Assembly: GCF_001612685.1 (NCBI RefSeq)
Contig: NZ_BDAY01000040.1
Coordinates: 38,323 to 102,322 of the forward strand
Direction of reading: 5' to 3'
Length of the DNA stretch: 64,000 nucleotides
From: Nocardia altamirensis NBRC 108246
GTDB taxonomy: Bacteria; Actinomycetota; Actinomycetes; Mycobacteriales; Mycobacteriaceae
How positions within the stretch are numbered: the stretch's first letter is position 1; every line of letters begins with the position of its first letter. Position numbers and translations under genes: made by a program. Below the pieces are notes generated by a model that worked only from the letters and a program-made list of their open reading frames with translations, searched no databases and was not told the DNA's origin. This document shows, one piece after another, positions 9,063 through 18,340 of this stretch.

Positions 9063-10195
9063 ACCCGTACCTCCGGGACCGTGGAAAGCAAACCGTTGCG
9101 GCTCAAGCTGAAAGACTGGGTGTAGCTGCCTGGCGAGATGTGGTGGGTCACCTGGGTGACGTAATGCAGCCCGTCGAACGCGGGCCCGACCCCGCGCACG
9201 CCGACAAGCTTGCGCGCCTGCAACACTCGCCCGTAGCGCACCACATCGAGGGTCCCCTGCCCGGTCACCGCGTCCGCATAGTTGGACGCCTTGGCCATGC
9301 CGATCAGAATCGCTTGCACCGGAGAGAGTTTCGACAGATTGTCGGCCACCGGCGCGAAATCGGCGAGGCTGGTCGGCAGCGGCGGGATCACCCCCAGCGG
9401 TGGATTCAACGGCGTGATCGGCGGAATAGGCACCGGGATAACCACTTTGGTCAACTCGTTGTACAGGTAGACCGTGGGGATCTTGTTCTTCTTCGAATCG
9501 AACCGGAACGACAAGGTCTGCACGTTGGTGTACGCGTCCATGTCGACGTTCAGCGCGGGCTGCGGCACGCCGACCTTGATGCGCGGTCCCCAATAGGCAA
9601 CGTTGGTGCCCGTTTTCGGGCCGGGGTCGATGTAGAACACATAGCCGACCTGCGCGGCCAGCCACCGGATATACGCCAGATCGGTGCCGCGCTGGCTCGG
9701 AATGTTGCCGGTGGGCAGCGGCACGTGCACGAACACACTCGGCACGATCAACGGAATTACGCCGAACAGCGCGTATTTCGCCAGCAGCAACGCGACCCTG
9801 GCTTCGGCGGGCATCGCCGGAAACGGCAAGCCGCTGAAATCCTGCTTGTCCATCAGCACGCTGATGTCCTCGCCGGTGATCACCAGGCTCGAATGGGTGT
9901 CGTCGGTGCCTGCGCCGATCTGGTGATCGGTGATCACCCCGTCGGCGAGCACCGTGGATTCACCGTTCACGGTGACCTCGATGATCACCCGCATGAACAG
10001 GATCGGGCCGCCGCCCGCGATCAGGAACAGGGTCTGCAGCGGAGACCGGTTGCCGAGCGCGAAGGTCAGCTGGAAGCCGGTGCCGCGTTCGGAGGTGGTG
10101 ACCTCGATCGAGGTCAACGCCTCCATCACCGTCTTCGACGCCGGGATCGGCACCACCGGCCCGATCATCAGCGACAGCTGCACCCGATCAAGCAC
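9059..10195 (-). CDS. eCIS late control gene D-like hub protein
   Basis: A 378-residue gpD-like protein (the gp27-like half of VgrG) that forms the central baseplate hub. Seen: TERGTGFQLTF-like strand pattern near the N-terminus, IRWLAAQVGYVFYIDPGPKTG in the middle, and a C-terminal DGLHYVTQVTHHISPGSYTQSFSLSRNG motif, typical of late control D proteins. The start is a GTG at 10195, preceded by GGAGG about 7 nt upstream and overlapping the LysM gene by 8 nt. A GTG at 10204 is the alternative. It is coupled to the gpV gene. Confidence 0.88.
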   Translation of the reverse strand: MLDRVQLSLMIGPVVPIPASKTVMEALTSIEVTTSERGTGFQLTFALGNRSPLQTLFLIAGGGPILFMRVIIEVTVNGESTVLADGVITDHQIGAGTDDTHSSLVITGEDISVLMDKQDFSGLPFPAMPAEARVALLLAKYALFGVIPLIVPSVFVHVPLPTGNIPSQRGTDLAYIRWLAAQVGYVFYIDPGPKTGTNVAYWGPRIKVGVPQPALNVDMDAYTNVQTLSFRFDSKKNKIPTVYLYNELTKVVIPVPIPPITPLNPPLGVIPPLPTSLADFAPVADNLSKLSPVQAILIGMAKASNYADAVTGQGTLDVVRYGRVLQARKLVGVRGVGPAFDGLHYVTQVTHHISPGSYTQSFSLSRNGLLSTVPEVRV

Positions 10196-10511
10196 CGAGC
10201 CCACCTCCGAAGCCTTCGGGCAGCGTGATGCGCAGCCTGCGGCCGATCCGTTCGGTGAGTTCCTCGGGGCGCACGGCCCGGTTGGCGTCGGCGAGCTGCC
10301 AGAACTGGGTGGGGTCGCCGATCGCGGCGGCCGCGATCCGATCGAGCCGATCGTCGTCGACGACGGTGTGCGTGCCGATCTGGACGAGGCGGTCCGGATC
10401 CGGGCAGAACCGCCGCCGCAGATACGGATACACCCGGCCATTCGGTGCGGTGTAGGTGGCGACCTCGACGCTCGCGTAGCGACTCGACGGTGGAAACGGT
10501 GCGGGTGGCAT
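10188..10511 (-). CDS. eCIS LysM/tail protein X-like protein
   Basis: A 107-residue protein with a single LysM-like / gpX-type fold: RYASVEVATYTAPNG, then DRLVQIGTHTVVDDDRLDRIAAAAIGDPTQFWQLADANR, closing with IGRRLRITLPEG. In phage tails gpX-like proteins sit at the tube-baseplate junction; in eCIS this matches the LysM module of Afp7, here a separate gene. A strong AAGGAGG lies 8 nt before the ATG. The gene follows the CIS-tube protein after 12 nt. Confidence 0.85.
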   Translation of the reverse strand: MPPAPFPPSSRYASVEVATYTAPNGRVYPYLRRRFCPDPDRLVQIGTHTVVDDDRLDRIAAAAIGDPTQFWQLADANRAVRPEELTERIGRRLRITLPEGFGGGLGA

Positions 10512-10523
10512 GGTCGGTCCTCC

Positions 10524-11165
10524 TTATCCGATGGTGGTGATGCCGAGTTGGCTCAACGAGGCCGAACCTGGCGCGGCGAGTCGTTCGGTGGCGCGCAGGT
10601 GGTTCAGGAAGATCGTCGAGCCGGGATGGTCGTAGGGCAAGTCGTTGACGGTGAGCACCCGCATGGTCAGCGACACCTTGGCGCGGATCGGGTTGAGCGC
10701 GGTGTCGAAGGCCTCTTCGACGATGGTCAGCCCGGTGATGCGCACCGGAACGATCCGGTGCCTGCTCCACACGAACAAGGTCAGCGGCGCCTGGGCTGGG
10801 ATGATCTCCAGCTTTCCGGCGCGGGCGAGCGCGTCGTTGGTCGCGAGCGTCGCTGCGGTCGGATTGATCAGCCCGGACAGGAACGCCAGCTGCGGGTGCA
10901 GGCCGTCACGGACCGCGTCCGGTTGGGTCACGGCCGCCGCCATGGCGTCCGTGAGGTCGAATTCCGCATCGACGCTGTAGGTTTCGGTGGCCGGGCCCTT
11001 GAGCCGCAACGCTTCGGACCGATCCTGCCCCGAAGCACCGGTGCCTTGTGGTTGCAGCGAGCGTGAGACCGAATCGGGGTTGTACTGCAGCGGGAAGGTC
11101 CGCATCGGCCCGCTCGCGGGGACGAGAACGATCCCGCCGCTGATCACTCGGGGAGAAATCGTCAT
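10524..11165 (-). CDS. eCIS tube-initiator/adaptor protein (CIS-tube domain, Afp7-like)
   Basis: A 213-residue protein with the N-terminal signature of the CIS-tube family (MRTFPLQYNPDSVSRSLQPQ), which forms the last ring linking inner tube and hub. It continues with LKGPATETYSVDAEFDLTDAM and ends LNHLRATERLAAPG. The LysM module that Afp7 carries at its C-terminus is encoded by the next gene, so the two together equal one Afp7. The start at 11165 overlaps the small gene upstream (ATGA). Confidence 0.8.
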   Translation of the reverse strand: MTISPRVISGGIVLVPASGPMRTFPLQYNPDSVSRSLQPQGTGASGQDRSEALRLKGPATETYSVDAEFDLTDAMAAAVTQPDAVRDGLHPQLAFLSGLINPTAATLATNDALARAGKLEIIPAQAPLTLFVWSRHRIVPVRITGLTIVEEAFDTALNPIRAKVSLTMRVLTVNDLPYDHPGSTIFLNHLRATERLAAPGSASLSQLGITTIG

Positions 11166-11425
11166 GGTCGCCCCCTGCCGGACACGCCGATCGCCTGGGT
11201 CGCCGCGGCCGCGATGCCGTCGGCCAACGGACCGATCCCAGTGCCTGGCAGCGTGATCGGCGGTGCGGTCAGCACCGGAACCGTGGCTGGATCCCAGTTC
11301 GGGTGCGCCGCGGTCAGCCGTTCGGCGATCGCCGACTCCACCGCAGCGAGCAACCGCCTGCGATCCGCCTGCGCGATCGGAAGATCGTGCAACACAAGCC
11401 GTTCCACCTCGATTCGGATGTTCAT
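11162..11425 (-). CDS. conserved small eCIS protein of unknown function
   Basis: An 87-residue protein: N-terminal amphipathic segment (IRIEVERLVLHDLPIAQADRR), a helix LLAAVESAIAERLTA, then a proline-rich linker and a short Ala-rich helix. The first 50 residues fit a widespread short eCIS-associated pattern in actinobacteria that I cannot assign a function to. It is sandwiched between the AAA+ ATPase and CIS-tube genes with ATGA overlaps at both ends, so co-translation with these subunits is expected. Confidence 0.75.
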   Translation of the reverse strand: MNIRIEVERLVLHDLPIAQADRRRLLAAVESAIAERLTAAHPNWDPATVPVLTAPPITLPGTGIGPLADGIAAAATQAIGVSGRGRP

Positions 11426-13494
11426 GCCGGCACCCCCTGCTCGATCCGGAAATCGGCCTCGTTGATCGGGCGGTTCTGCTTGCGCAGCTGATCGCGGGCG
11501 GCGGCGAGCACATCGCCCATGCCGATCTCCCCGCCGTGTGCTGCCGCGCGGAACGCCGCGCCGAGCGCGGCATCGGTGATCGCGGCGCCGGTCAGCGAGA
11601 TCCTGGCCAACCGCTCGTAATCCAGCGACCCGACGGGCGTGTCGGCCGGAAAAGCGATGCGCCACATCCGTTCCCGATCCGTCTGCGACGGGAACGGGAA
11701 GTTCACCACGAATCGGAGCCTGCGCAGGAACGCCCGATCCACCGCGTCGCGCATATTCGTCGCCAGGATGGCGAGGCCGCGATAGGTTTCCATGCGCTGC
11801 AGCAGGTAGTCGATCTCGATGTTGGCGTACCGGTCGTGCGCGTCCTTGACCTCGCTGCGCTTGCCGAAGATGGCATCGCATTCGTCGAAGAACAGGATCG
11901 CCTCGCCCGCCTCGCCCCAGTCGAAGATGGTGCGCACGTGTTTCGGTGTCTCGCCGACGTATTTATCTACCACGCCGGACAGATCGATCCGGTACAGGTC
12001 CAGGCCGAGCGCGTTGGCGAGCACCTCGGCCGCCATCGTCTTGCCCGTCCCGCTCTCCCCGGCGAACAGCGCGTTGATGCCGAGCCCACGGTTCATCCGT
12101 GCACCGAAGCCCCACTGCGCGTACACCGTCGAGCGGTGCGCGACCTGCTCGGCGATCTGATGCAGCTGGTCGAGCTCGTTCTCGGGCAGCACGAGGGTGT
12201 CCCAGGTGGCGACCGGTCGCACGCGCGAAGCCAGCTTCTCCAGCCGCGGGCGCAACGACCGGCGCGCGGCCGTCTGCAGTGCCCTGGTCGCGGCATCGGG
12301 GTCGGCGGGCAGGTCGGTGTAAGCGACGACGCGGGCGATCTCCGGACCGTCGAGGCGGAACTGTTCGGCCAGCATCCCCACCCGCGCCCGATCCGCGGAA
12401 CCCAGTGCCCGCACCCACAATTCGTGCTGTTCCGGGCCGGTCGGCCTGCCGACCTCCATGCTCACGGTCGGTGCGGGCAGGTCGGGGCTGAGGTCAGGCG
12501 CGCTGGACAGGACCAGACCGCCGCTGCGGCGCACGAACATCGCCCGCGACTGGCGCAGCGTGGCGAGCTCGTCGGTGCCGTCGTCGTCGAACAGCAATGC
12601 GCGTGGCACCAACAGGGTTTCGCGATGCCACAGCCTGGCTATGGTGTCGATCTCGCCGACCGGCACCGCGGCCAACGCGGAGATCCGCATCCGATAGAGC
12701 TCGAGCCGAAGGGCGTTCGCGATCGCGGCCGCCACCGCGGTGCGGTCGGGTGCGTATGTGCCGACCAGCTGCACCACCGGGAGCTCGCCGCTGTTGGCGG
12801 CGCGGGCGATCAGCTCCACCGCGGCATCGGCCACTTCCTGCTGACTGCCAGGCAGGTCGTCGCCGGGCGGGATCGGTTCCATCGCCGTCGCCAAGCGGGC
12901 ATCGAGGTGATGCAATCCCTTGATCGCGTGCAGGATTCGCTCGTCGATCCGCAGGCCCGCGCCGGTCGACATCGGTTCGCCGACCGTGGTGACCAGCTGC
13001 CAGTACCGCAGCGGGCGTTGCGGAGACCGCGCATCCCATGCGGCGTCGTCGAACAGGTCCATCGCCATCGCGAAACTCGGACGGGGGCAGCCGTAGGAAG
13101 CTTCGAGCAGTGCGCCGATACCGGTGTCCAATTCCGGTGCGGCACAGAGCAACAGCACGTTGCGTTCGAACTCGGTCAGGCCGAACACCCGACGCAGCGA
13201 CTCCAACTCGGGCAGGTCCGTCGCGGCGGCCTCCTCGATTCGCCGAGCCGCCTCGGCGATCTCGGCATCCAGCGCGGACGGCGGAACCACCGGCGCAGCG
13301 AGCACGGGCGCGACGGCAGGCTCGCCCTGGCCCTGCCACCAGCGACGCGAACGGGTCACCGGCACAACCGCTTCCGGCAGCGCGGAAGTGACCACCGGTC
13401 CGCGTCGCTGCGCGACCCTGCGCAGCAGCAGCCGCAACCACGCCAGCGACAACACCAAATAGCGGTCGTTCGAGTCGAATCCGGGCTCGGTCAT
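11422..13494 (-). CDS. eCIS AAA+ ATPase (Afp15-like)
   Basis: A 690-residue AAA+ ATPase, a hallmark of eCIS that is thought to act in particle assembly. The C-terminal AAA module has Walker A GESGTGKT at about residue 478, Walker B ILFFDECDAIF, a sensor-1 Asn in LAILATNMRD and an arginine pair in FLRRLRF. The N-terminal ~450 residues are a degenerate P-loop-like region plus helical segments, as in other members. The start at 13494 gives an ATGA overlap with the DUF4255 gene. Its presence separates this cluster from phage tails and R-pyocins. Confidence 0.93.
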   Translation of the reverse strand: MTEPGFDSNDRYLVLSLAWLRLLLRRVAQRRGPVVTSALPEAVVPVTRSRRWWQGQGEPAVAPVLAAPVVPPSALDAEIAEAARRIEEAAATDLPELESLRRVFGLTEFERNVLLLCAAPELDTGIGALLEASYGCPRPSFAMAMDLFDDAAWDARSPQRPLRYWQLVTTVGEPMSTGAGLRIDERILHAIKGLHHLDARLATAMEPIPPGDDLPGSQQEVADAAVELIARAANSGELPVVQLVGTYAPDRTAVAAAIANALRLELYRMRISALAAVPVGEIDTIARLWHRETLLVPRALLFDDDGTDELATLRQSRAMFVRRSGGLVLSSAPDLSPDLPAPTVSMEVGRPTGPEQHELWVRALGSADRARVGMLAEQFRLDGPEIARVVAYTDLPADPDAATRALQTAARRSLRPRLEKLASRVRPVATWDTLVLPENELDQLHQIAEQVAHRSTVYAQWGFGARMNRGLGINALFAGESGTGKTMAAEVLANALGLDLYRIDLSGVVDKYVGETPKHVRTIFDWGEAGEAILFFDECDAIFGKRSEVKDAHDRYANIEIDYLLQRMETYRGLAILATNMRDAVDRAFLRRLRFVVNFPFPSQTDRERMWRIAFPADTPVGSLDYERLARISLTGAAITDAALGAAFRAAAHGGEIGMGDVLAAARDQLRKQNRPINEADFRIEQGVPA

Positions 13495-14672
13495 GACACC
13501 ACCACCTGTACGGCCGGATCGAATTCCGGCACCGCGGGGGCGCCGCGATAGCGGACCGGGTCGCTGTCGGCGCCGTCGATGCGCAATCGCACCGTGTAGG
13601 TTCCCGGACCGATCAAGGGGAACGTTGCGGTCACCGTGCTGAAGTCGTCGGGATCGGGCGGCGTGACCACCGTGGACGGCGCGGCCGACGCGGACCCGAG
13701 CAACACCGCGACCCGCTGGCCCTCGGCGATGCGCGGCCTGCACCGCACCGTCACGGCCACCGTCCCCGCAGGCACGGCCAACGGCGAGGTCACCTCGATG
13801 GTGGGGCCCAAGCCCATCGGCACGCTGTTGCTTGCCACCGTCGGCACGCCGACCCGCTCGGTCAGCGCCCGCACCTGATAGAAGCCGCAGACCGCGCCTG
13901 CGTCGGCGGGCACGCGCACGCGGCGCTCCTGGTCGCCACCGGTCTCCGGCGCCGACACCAGCGGTGCGCTCAGCCGCGGATGGCTGAACTCCACGGTGCT
14001 CACCGCACCCAGGTTCGAGCCGATCATCCGCGCCGGTGCGCCGATCGTCGCGATCATCGCCCGCTCGGGGGCCAGCATCGCGGTCAACACCGCGTCGCCG
14101 CCCGCCACCGCGGTCGGACCGCGCCGCAATACCGGCAGCGGCGAGCGCCGGTTGCGCGTGCTGTCGATGAGCACCACCGACACCTCGTAGGCGGTCGAAA
14201 CCCGGTAGCTGGTGGCGAATCCGCTCCACAGTTCGAACATGTCGTGGTTCGACAACGGCAGCGGGGTGATCCGCAGCCGCTCCGGCTGCCGATCCAGCTC
14301 GCTGACCGGCTCGCCGTGGTTGGCGTCGACGATCTCCTGCCTGCCGAGCAACGTGTGATCGTGCAGGATGCTCATCGCCAAGCCGAGCACGCGATGCGCC
14401 GACGCCTCGTCCGGGCCGTAGGTGGTGATCAGGTAGTGCAACGTCAACGGCAAAGGCGGCCCGCCGGATTCGCCGGGACGCAGGCCAACCGCGTCGCTGT
14501 TGCGGAACGCCGCCGACATGGGGGCGTTGTAGAGGAACAGATTCAGCTGCTCGTCCGCGGCCGCACCGTCGCGGGCCTTGTCCAACGGCAGCATCGTCAC
14601 GTTCGGCGTCGCCGCGACCAGCAGAGTCTGCAAGGTCCTTGTCACCGCGGCGATGGCGTGTCCGTTGCTCAT
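13491..14672 (-). CDS. eCIS tail terminator-like protein, DUF4255/Pvc16 N-terminal domain
   Basis: A 393-residue protein. Residues 1-190 match the DUF4255/Pvc16_N pattern (IAAVTRTLQTLL, LNLFLYNA, PLTLHYLITTYG, VLGLAMSILHDH, ELWSGFATSYRVSTAYEVSVVLID), the tail terminator Afp16 type that caps the tube and sheath. Residues ~200-393 are strand-rich and resemble Ig/TIG-like repeats. Such extended versions are longer than the ~200-residue Afp16 core. ATGA overlaps tie it to both neighbours. Confidence 0.88.
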   Translation of the reverse strand: MSNGHAIAAVTRTLQTLLVAATPNVTMLPLDKARDGAAADEQLNLFLYNAPMSAAFRNSDAVGLRPGESGGPPLPLTLHYLITTYGPDEASAHRVLGLAMSILHDHTLLGRQEIVDANHGEPVSELDRQPERLRITPLPLSNHDMFELWSGFATSYRVSTAYEVSVVLIDSTRNRRSPLPVLRRGPTAVAGGDAVLTAMLAPERAMIATIGAPARMIGSNLGAVSTVEFSHPRLSAPLVSAPETGGDQERRVRVPADAGAVCGFYQVRALTERVGVPTVASNSVPMGLGPTIEVTSPLAVPAGTVAVTVRCRPRIAEGQRVAVLLGSASAAPSTVVTPPDPDDFSTVTATFPLIGPGTYTVRLRIDGADSDPVRYRGAPAVPEFDPAVQVVVS

Positions 14673-15412
14673 CGCGCCCCCCGTTGGTTCAGATAGTCGT
14701 CCAATCCGATGACCGCCGATCGCGTGGTCGACGCACGTGCGGGTGTTTCCTTCGCCGCCGTGCTGGCACGCACCTCGATCCGGCCGATACTCACCTGCAC
14801 CACCGGGTCGGCGGCACGCGCGACCGGGTCCGAAACTGATTGCGGCGCACGGCGGTCCATGCGGTCAGTGGATCGATGAGTGGCCGGCACCGGCACGTCG
14901 GGCAGTGGTGGCGACACCAGTGCGCCGCGTTCGTGCTCGGCGCGCGCAGGGGGCCGGGCGGCCGGTTCGGGCCGCGGCAGCTCGGACTCGTGGCCGAGAC
15001 GACGTGGCGCGATCGGCTGCTCGGCCGAAACATGCTGCACAACAGTCACTGTCGGGGTATCTCTCGGTTCGCCTGCTGGTACTTGCGGTGCAGGTATCGG
15101 GACGCTCGGACGCAACGCGGGCGCGGTCGTGCGACGCTCGGCGCGGACCGGTTCCGGCTCACGTATCCGACTGTCCCGCACCACGATCGACGGCACTGGC
15201 GACGCGACTGCGGGCGCCGCAGTGCGCGGCGCCGTTGCGACCTCGACCTGCTCCGGCGCCGGCCGCTCGGCCGCGCGCACCGGCGTCTCCACCTCGGTGT
15301 CGATATCGGGCCCGCTCATGCCGCCGGACTCGAAGCGGCCGACCGGACGCGGCCGCAGCCGCGGCGTCTCGGCCCGGCTGCTGGCGATCAACCCGCGCAA
15401 GCCCCCGGTCAT
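14669..15412 (-). CDS. proline-rich eCIS protein with short conserved C-terminus
   Basis: A 247-residue protein of low complexity: Pro, Ala, Arg and Glu dominate residues 20-215, with no hydrophobic core, so most of it is probably disordered. Only the last ~30 residues look folded or interaction-prone: VQVSIGRIEVRAS followed by IGLDDYLNQRG. Comparable linker proteins with an IGRIEVR/LDDYL end occur in other actinobacterial eCIS operons as far as I recall. The start at 15412 is an ATGA overlap with the chaperone-like gene. Function unknown; a scaffold or length-control role is conceivable but unproven. Confidence 0.75.
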   Translation of the reverse strand: MTGGLRGLIASSRAETPRLRPRPVGRFESGGMSGPDIDTEVETPVRAAERPAPEQVEVATAPRTAAPAVASPVPSIVVRDSRIREPEPVRAERRTTAPALRPSVPIPAPQVPAGEPRDTPTVTVVQHVSAEQPIAPRRLGHESELPRPEPAARPPARAEHERGALVSPPLPDVPVPATHRSTDRMDRRAPQSVSDPVARAADPVVQVSIGRIEVRASTAAKETPARASTTRSAVIGLDDYLNQRGAR

Positions 15413-16155
15413 GACGACCACCGGTGCGCGCCGGACAGCGACAGATACATCTGCCTGCGCCACGGGCTCAACGCGACGATCGCATCCTCACTCCAGCCGA
15501 ACGCCGTCGCCAGCGCGGCCACCTCCCACAGCACCCGCAGCGCCCAGCGATCGACCTCGTCCCACAGAAACGACGCGGGATCCAGCGAAAGTCGCACCGC
15601 GTCACCGCATTCGGGACAGGTCAAGGTCACCTCGATCACCGCGTCCGGGTCCGCCTCCGAAATCGCGGCGTCCACCGCGTCGGCGGTCTCCGCGGACAAC
15701 TCCGCCAGCGACAGTTCCGCCGCGCCGGAGCGCAGCGACAACACACAGCGTTCGAGCAACTGCCGCGCCGCCTGCTCCACCGGAAAATCGGCAAGCGCAA
15801 CGAGATCCCGTCGCGTCGGCAACCGAAAACGCACATCAACCGCGCCGAACACGGCGGCGCCGACACCGGCGGGTTCGCCGACGGTCAACTCCGCCAACGG
15901 AATCGATGCCTCGAGTTGAGTGCCACAGTCCGGGCAGTCGGCCACCGCGTCGGCCGCGGCGCCGAACAACAACGCCCGCGCCCGCAGCAGCAACCGATTC
16001 AGTTCGCCTGGCGCGCACTCGTCGAGATCCCGGTCGTCCGCGCACATCAGCGCGAGCAACGGCAGCGGCCGATCCGCCGGATCGGCGCCGAGCCCCGACT
16101 CCCACGCATCGAGCAGCGCGGCGGTCGCAGGCACCCGGAGTGCAGTCGCAGTCAT
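15409..16155 (-). CDS. T4-type baseplate hub assembly chaperone-like protein with two CxxC motifs
   Basis: A 248-residue protein resembling the T4 baseplate hub assembly chaperone family (gp26/gp51-like) found in eCIS operons. It has helical N- and C-terminal parts (LLDAWESGLG; WALRVLWEVAALATAFGWSEDAIVALSPWRRQMYL) and a centre with two cysteine pairs, CPDC and CPEC, likely a shared zinc site. A GTG at 16161 is an alternative start two codons earlier. It lies directly after the tube gene (7 nt gap) and overlaps the proline-rich gene by ATGA. Confidence 0.75.
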   Translation of the reverse strand: MTATALRVPATAALLDAWESGLGADPADRPLPLLALMCADDRDLDECAPGELNRLLLRARALLFGAAADAVADCPDCGTQLEASIPLAELTVGEPAGVGAAVFGAVDVRFRLPTRRDLVALADFPVEQAARQLLERCVLSLRSGAAELSLAELSAETADAVDAAISEADPDAVIEVTLTCPECGDAVRLSLDPASFLWDEVDRWALRVLWEVAALATAFGWSEDAIVALSPWRRQMYLSLSGAHRWSS

Positions 16156-16162
16156 GGGCACA

Positions 16163-16678
16163 TCACGCCAACGTCGGCTCGGTCGGCTCCACCACGGTCA
16201 GATCCCGCTCCCAGCCCTCGTTCTCCAGCTTGATGTGCTGAATCGAGATGGCATTGGCATTGGCGTCGAAATCGGCGACCGGCTGGAACTCCGAAACCCA
16301 GCAGCGATAGATCTTGTAGGTCAACGCGACCTGGCCGGCCTCGTTGTAGACCTCGAGCAGGATGTCCTTGCGGAAATCGGCAAGCGAGGTCTCCGCGCCG
16401 AGCCCGGCGCCGAAGCTCCACACCCGGTTCGCCCACCGCTCGAACTCCGGATCGTGGGTCACCCCGCGCTCCAAGGTGATCGCGTCGAACTCGGTGCGCC
16501 CCGGCGACTTCCGGCTCGTCGAAGGATCGCCGCCATGGCGATGCTTGACTACCTCGGTGGTGCGCTTGAGCGCCGACACCTTCGAGATTCCGGCGACATA
16601 GCGCCCATCCCACTTCACCCGGAACTTGAAGTTCTTGTACGGGTCGAAACGCAATGCGTTGACGGTGAACTCCGCCAT
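16163..16678 (-). CDS. eCIS inner tube protein (gp19/Afp1-like)
   Basis: A 171-residue tail tube protein that stacks into the hollow inner tube. Motifs of the T4 gp19-like family are plain: DPYKNFKFRVKWDGRYVAGISKVSALKR, a central RGVTHDPEFERWANRVW, and YRCWVSEFQPVADFDANANAISIQHIKLENEGWER at the end. GGAGG stands 8 nt before the ATG, fitting its need for high expression. It follows the sheath gene by 29 nt and is not overlapped, unlike the later genes. Only one tube paralogue is present in the window. Confidence 0.95.
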   Translation of the reverse strand: MAEFTVNALRFDPYKNFKFRVKWDGRYVAGISKVSALKRTTEVVKHRHGGDPSTSRKSPGRTEFDAITLERGVTHDPEFERWANRVWSFGAGLGAETSLADFRKDILLEVYNEAGQVALTYKIYRCWVSEFQPVADFDANANAISIQHIKLENEGWERDLTVVEPTEPTLA

Positions 16679-16707
16679 GACAGGTCCTCCAAACCTTTAC
16701 GCAGGTA

Positions 16708-18318
16708 TCAGGCCGCGAGCTGACCGGCAATCTGCTGTAGCTGCACGATCACGAATTCGGCGGGCTTCAAGGGCGCGAAACCCACCACGATGTGCACGAT
16801 TCCCTTGTTGATGTCGTCCTGGGTCGTTGTTTCCTTGTCGCACTTGACGAAGTACGCCTCGGTGGGCGTCTTGCCCTGAAAAGCGCCCTGCCGGAACAGG
16901 CTTTGCATGAACGCGCCGACATTCAGCCGGATCTGCGCCCACAGCGGTTCGTCGTTGGGCTCGAACACCACCCACTGCAAACCCCGATACAGGCTCTCCT
17001 CCAAGAACAACGCCGTGCGGCGCACAGGGACGTATTTGTATTCGTCCCCGGTCCGATCGGCGCCGCGCAGAGTGCGCGCGCCCCAGACCACTCGGCCGTG
17101 CACCGGGAATTGCCGTACGACGTTGATGCCCTCTTGATTGAGCACCCCGTTCTCGGCGTCGGTGAGGACGTCGGCGAGGCCGACCACACCGTTGAGGGAG
17201 GCGTCGATACCCGCCGCGGCCTTCCACACGCCGCGCTCGGCGTCGGTCCGGGCAAGCACACCAGCCAGTGCACCGCTGCCTGCGAACGGCTCGATAATGT
17301 TGTTGCGCAGCGGATTGGCTTGCAGCAGGCGGGGATAGAACACCGCAGCGTTACGCGCGGGCTTGCCGACGATATCCAACTTCGCCAGTTCGGTCGCCGG
17401 ATTCGTCATCAACCCGTTGTGCGACCAATCCGTCGGCGGATCGACAAGCAAGAATGCGCGGCGCTCGATGCAGTACGACAAGATGTCCTTGTACACGACG
17501 GCATCGGTCAACGACGACGCCTTCTTTCCGAAGACACACACCATGTTGAACAGATCGATGTCCTCGAGCAGGTACTTGCCCGTGCGCAGGTTCCGATTTC
17601 CTTCGTAGGCGGCCTTGTCCAGCGGATCGCTGTCGTGCCCCTTCTCGGCTTCGGTCGCCACCCGCTTGGTCTTGGCGTCCAGCCATTCCGACTTGTTGGG
17701 ATCCGTGGGATCCGGCGTCTTCTCGGGCACCGTCGCAGGCAGCGGCGTTGCTGAATCCAGAACGACCAGTGCCGATTCCGCGGCGAGCACCCGATCGATC
17801 CGGCGTGCGGTGTCCTCCACCGTCAGATTCAGGAAGGTCTCCAACGGACCGGTCGGGCCGAGGCGCACCCGCAGATTGAACAGATCCGCTTTGTCGACGC
17901 CCAGGTCGTCGGCAACCTCCTGATCGACCTTGTCGTCGACCCTGGCCAGCAGCGCATTGCCCCACGTCCCTGGGGAATTCGCGAGCAACCCGACCTTCGT
18001 CGCCTCACCGATCTGCAGCCCGGCCGCCGGATTCTTCGTCGTGTCGCTCGGCGCTTTGTAGAGCCGGGCGATCACCGCGTTCGTACCACCGTTGAGGAAG
18101 AAATCGCGCACCGCGAACCCCATCGGATAGTTCACATCCAGATCGCCGTACTGACGCACGAAATCGGAATAGTTGAGTACCCGGCCCGCCTTGGTGGTAG
18201 GCCCCTGCGGCGCCTGCCCGAGAAAGGCGGTGATCGATGTGGCGACACCGGTAATGGTGCGCACGCCACTGGAAATCTCCTCGATGTACACACCGGGGTA
18301 GGAAACTTGAACTGGCAT
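16708..18318 (-). CDS. eCIS contractile sheath protein
   Basis: A 536-residue tail sheath protein whose contraction drives the inner tube forward. The N-terminus YPGVYIEEISSGVRTITGVATSITAFLG and C-terminus (QSLFRQGAFQGKTPTEAYFVKCD, VGFAPLKPAEFVIVQLQQ) are diagnostic. The start at 18318 is preceded by AAAGGA with good spacing. A single sheath gene is present, whereas Afp/PVC clusters have several. It lies 22 nt after the pseudo-receiver gene, so the two are probably co-transcribed. Coding continues as one operon through the baseplate genes. Confidence 0.95.
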   Translation of the reverse strand: MPVQVSYPGVYIEEISSGVRTITGVATSITAFLGQAPQGPTTKAGRVLNYSDFVRQYGDLDVNYPMGFAVRDFFLNGGTNAVIARLYKAPSDTTKNPAAGLQIGEATKVGLLANSPGTWGNALLARVDDKVDQEVADDLGVDKADLFNLRVRLGPTGPLETFLNLTVEDTARRIDRVLAAESALVVLDSATPLPATVPEKTPDPTDPNKSEWLDAKTKRVATEAEKGHDSDPLDKAAYEGNRNLRTGKYLLEDIDLFNMVCVFGKKASSLTDAVVYKDILSYCIERRAFLLVDPPTDWSHNGLMTNPATELAKLDIVGKPARNAAVFYPRLLQANPLRNNIIEPFAGSGALAGVLARTDAERGVWKAAAGIDASLNGVVGLADVLTDAENGVLNQEGINVVRQFPVHGRVVWGARTLRGADRTGDEYKYVPVRRTALFLEESLYRGLQWVVFEPNDEPLWAQIRLNVGAFMQSLFRQGAFQGKTPTEAYFVKCDKETTTQDDINKGIVHIVVGFAPLKPAEFVIVQLQQIAGQLAA

Positions 18319-18340
18319 CGGGAAAGTCCTTTCGACTGTG

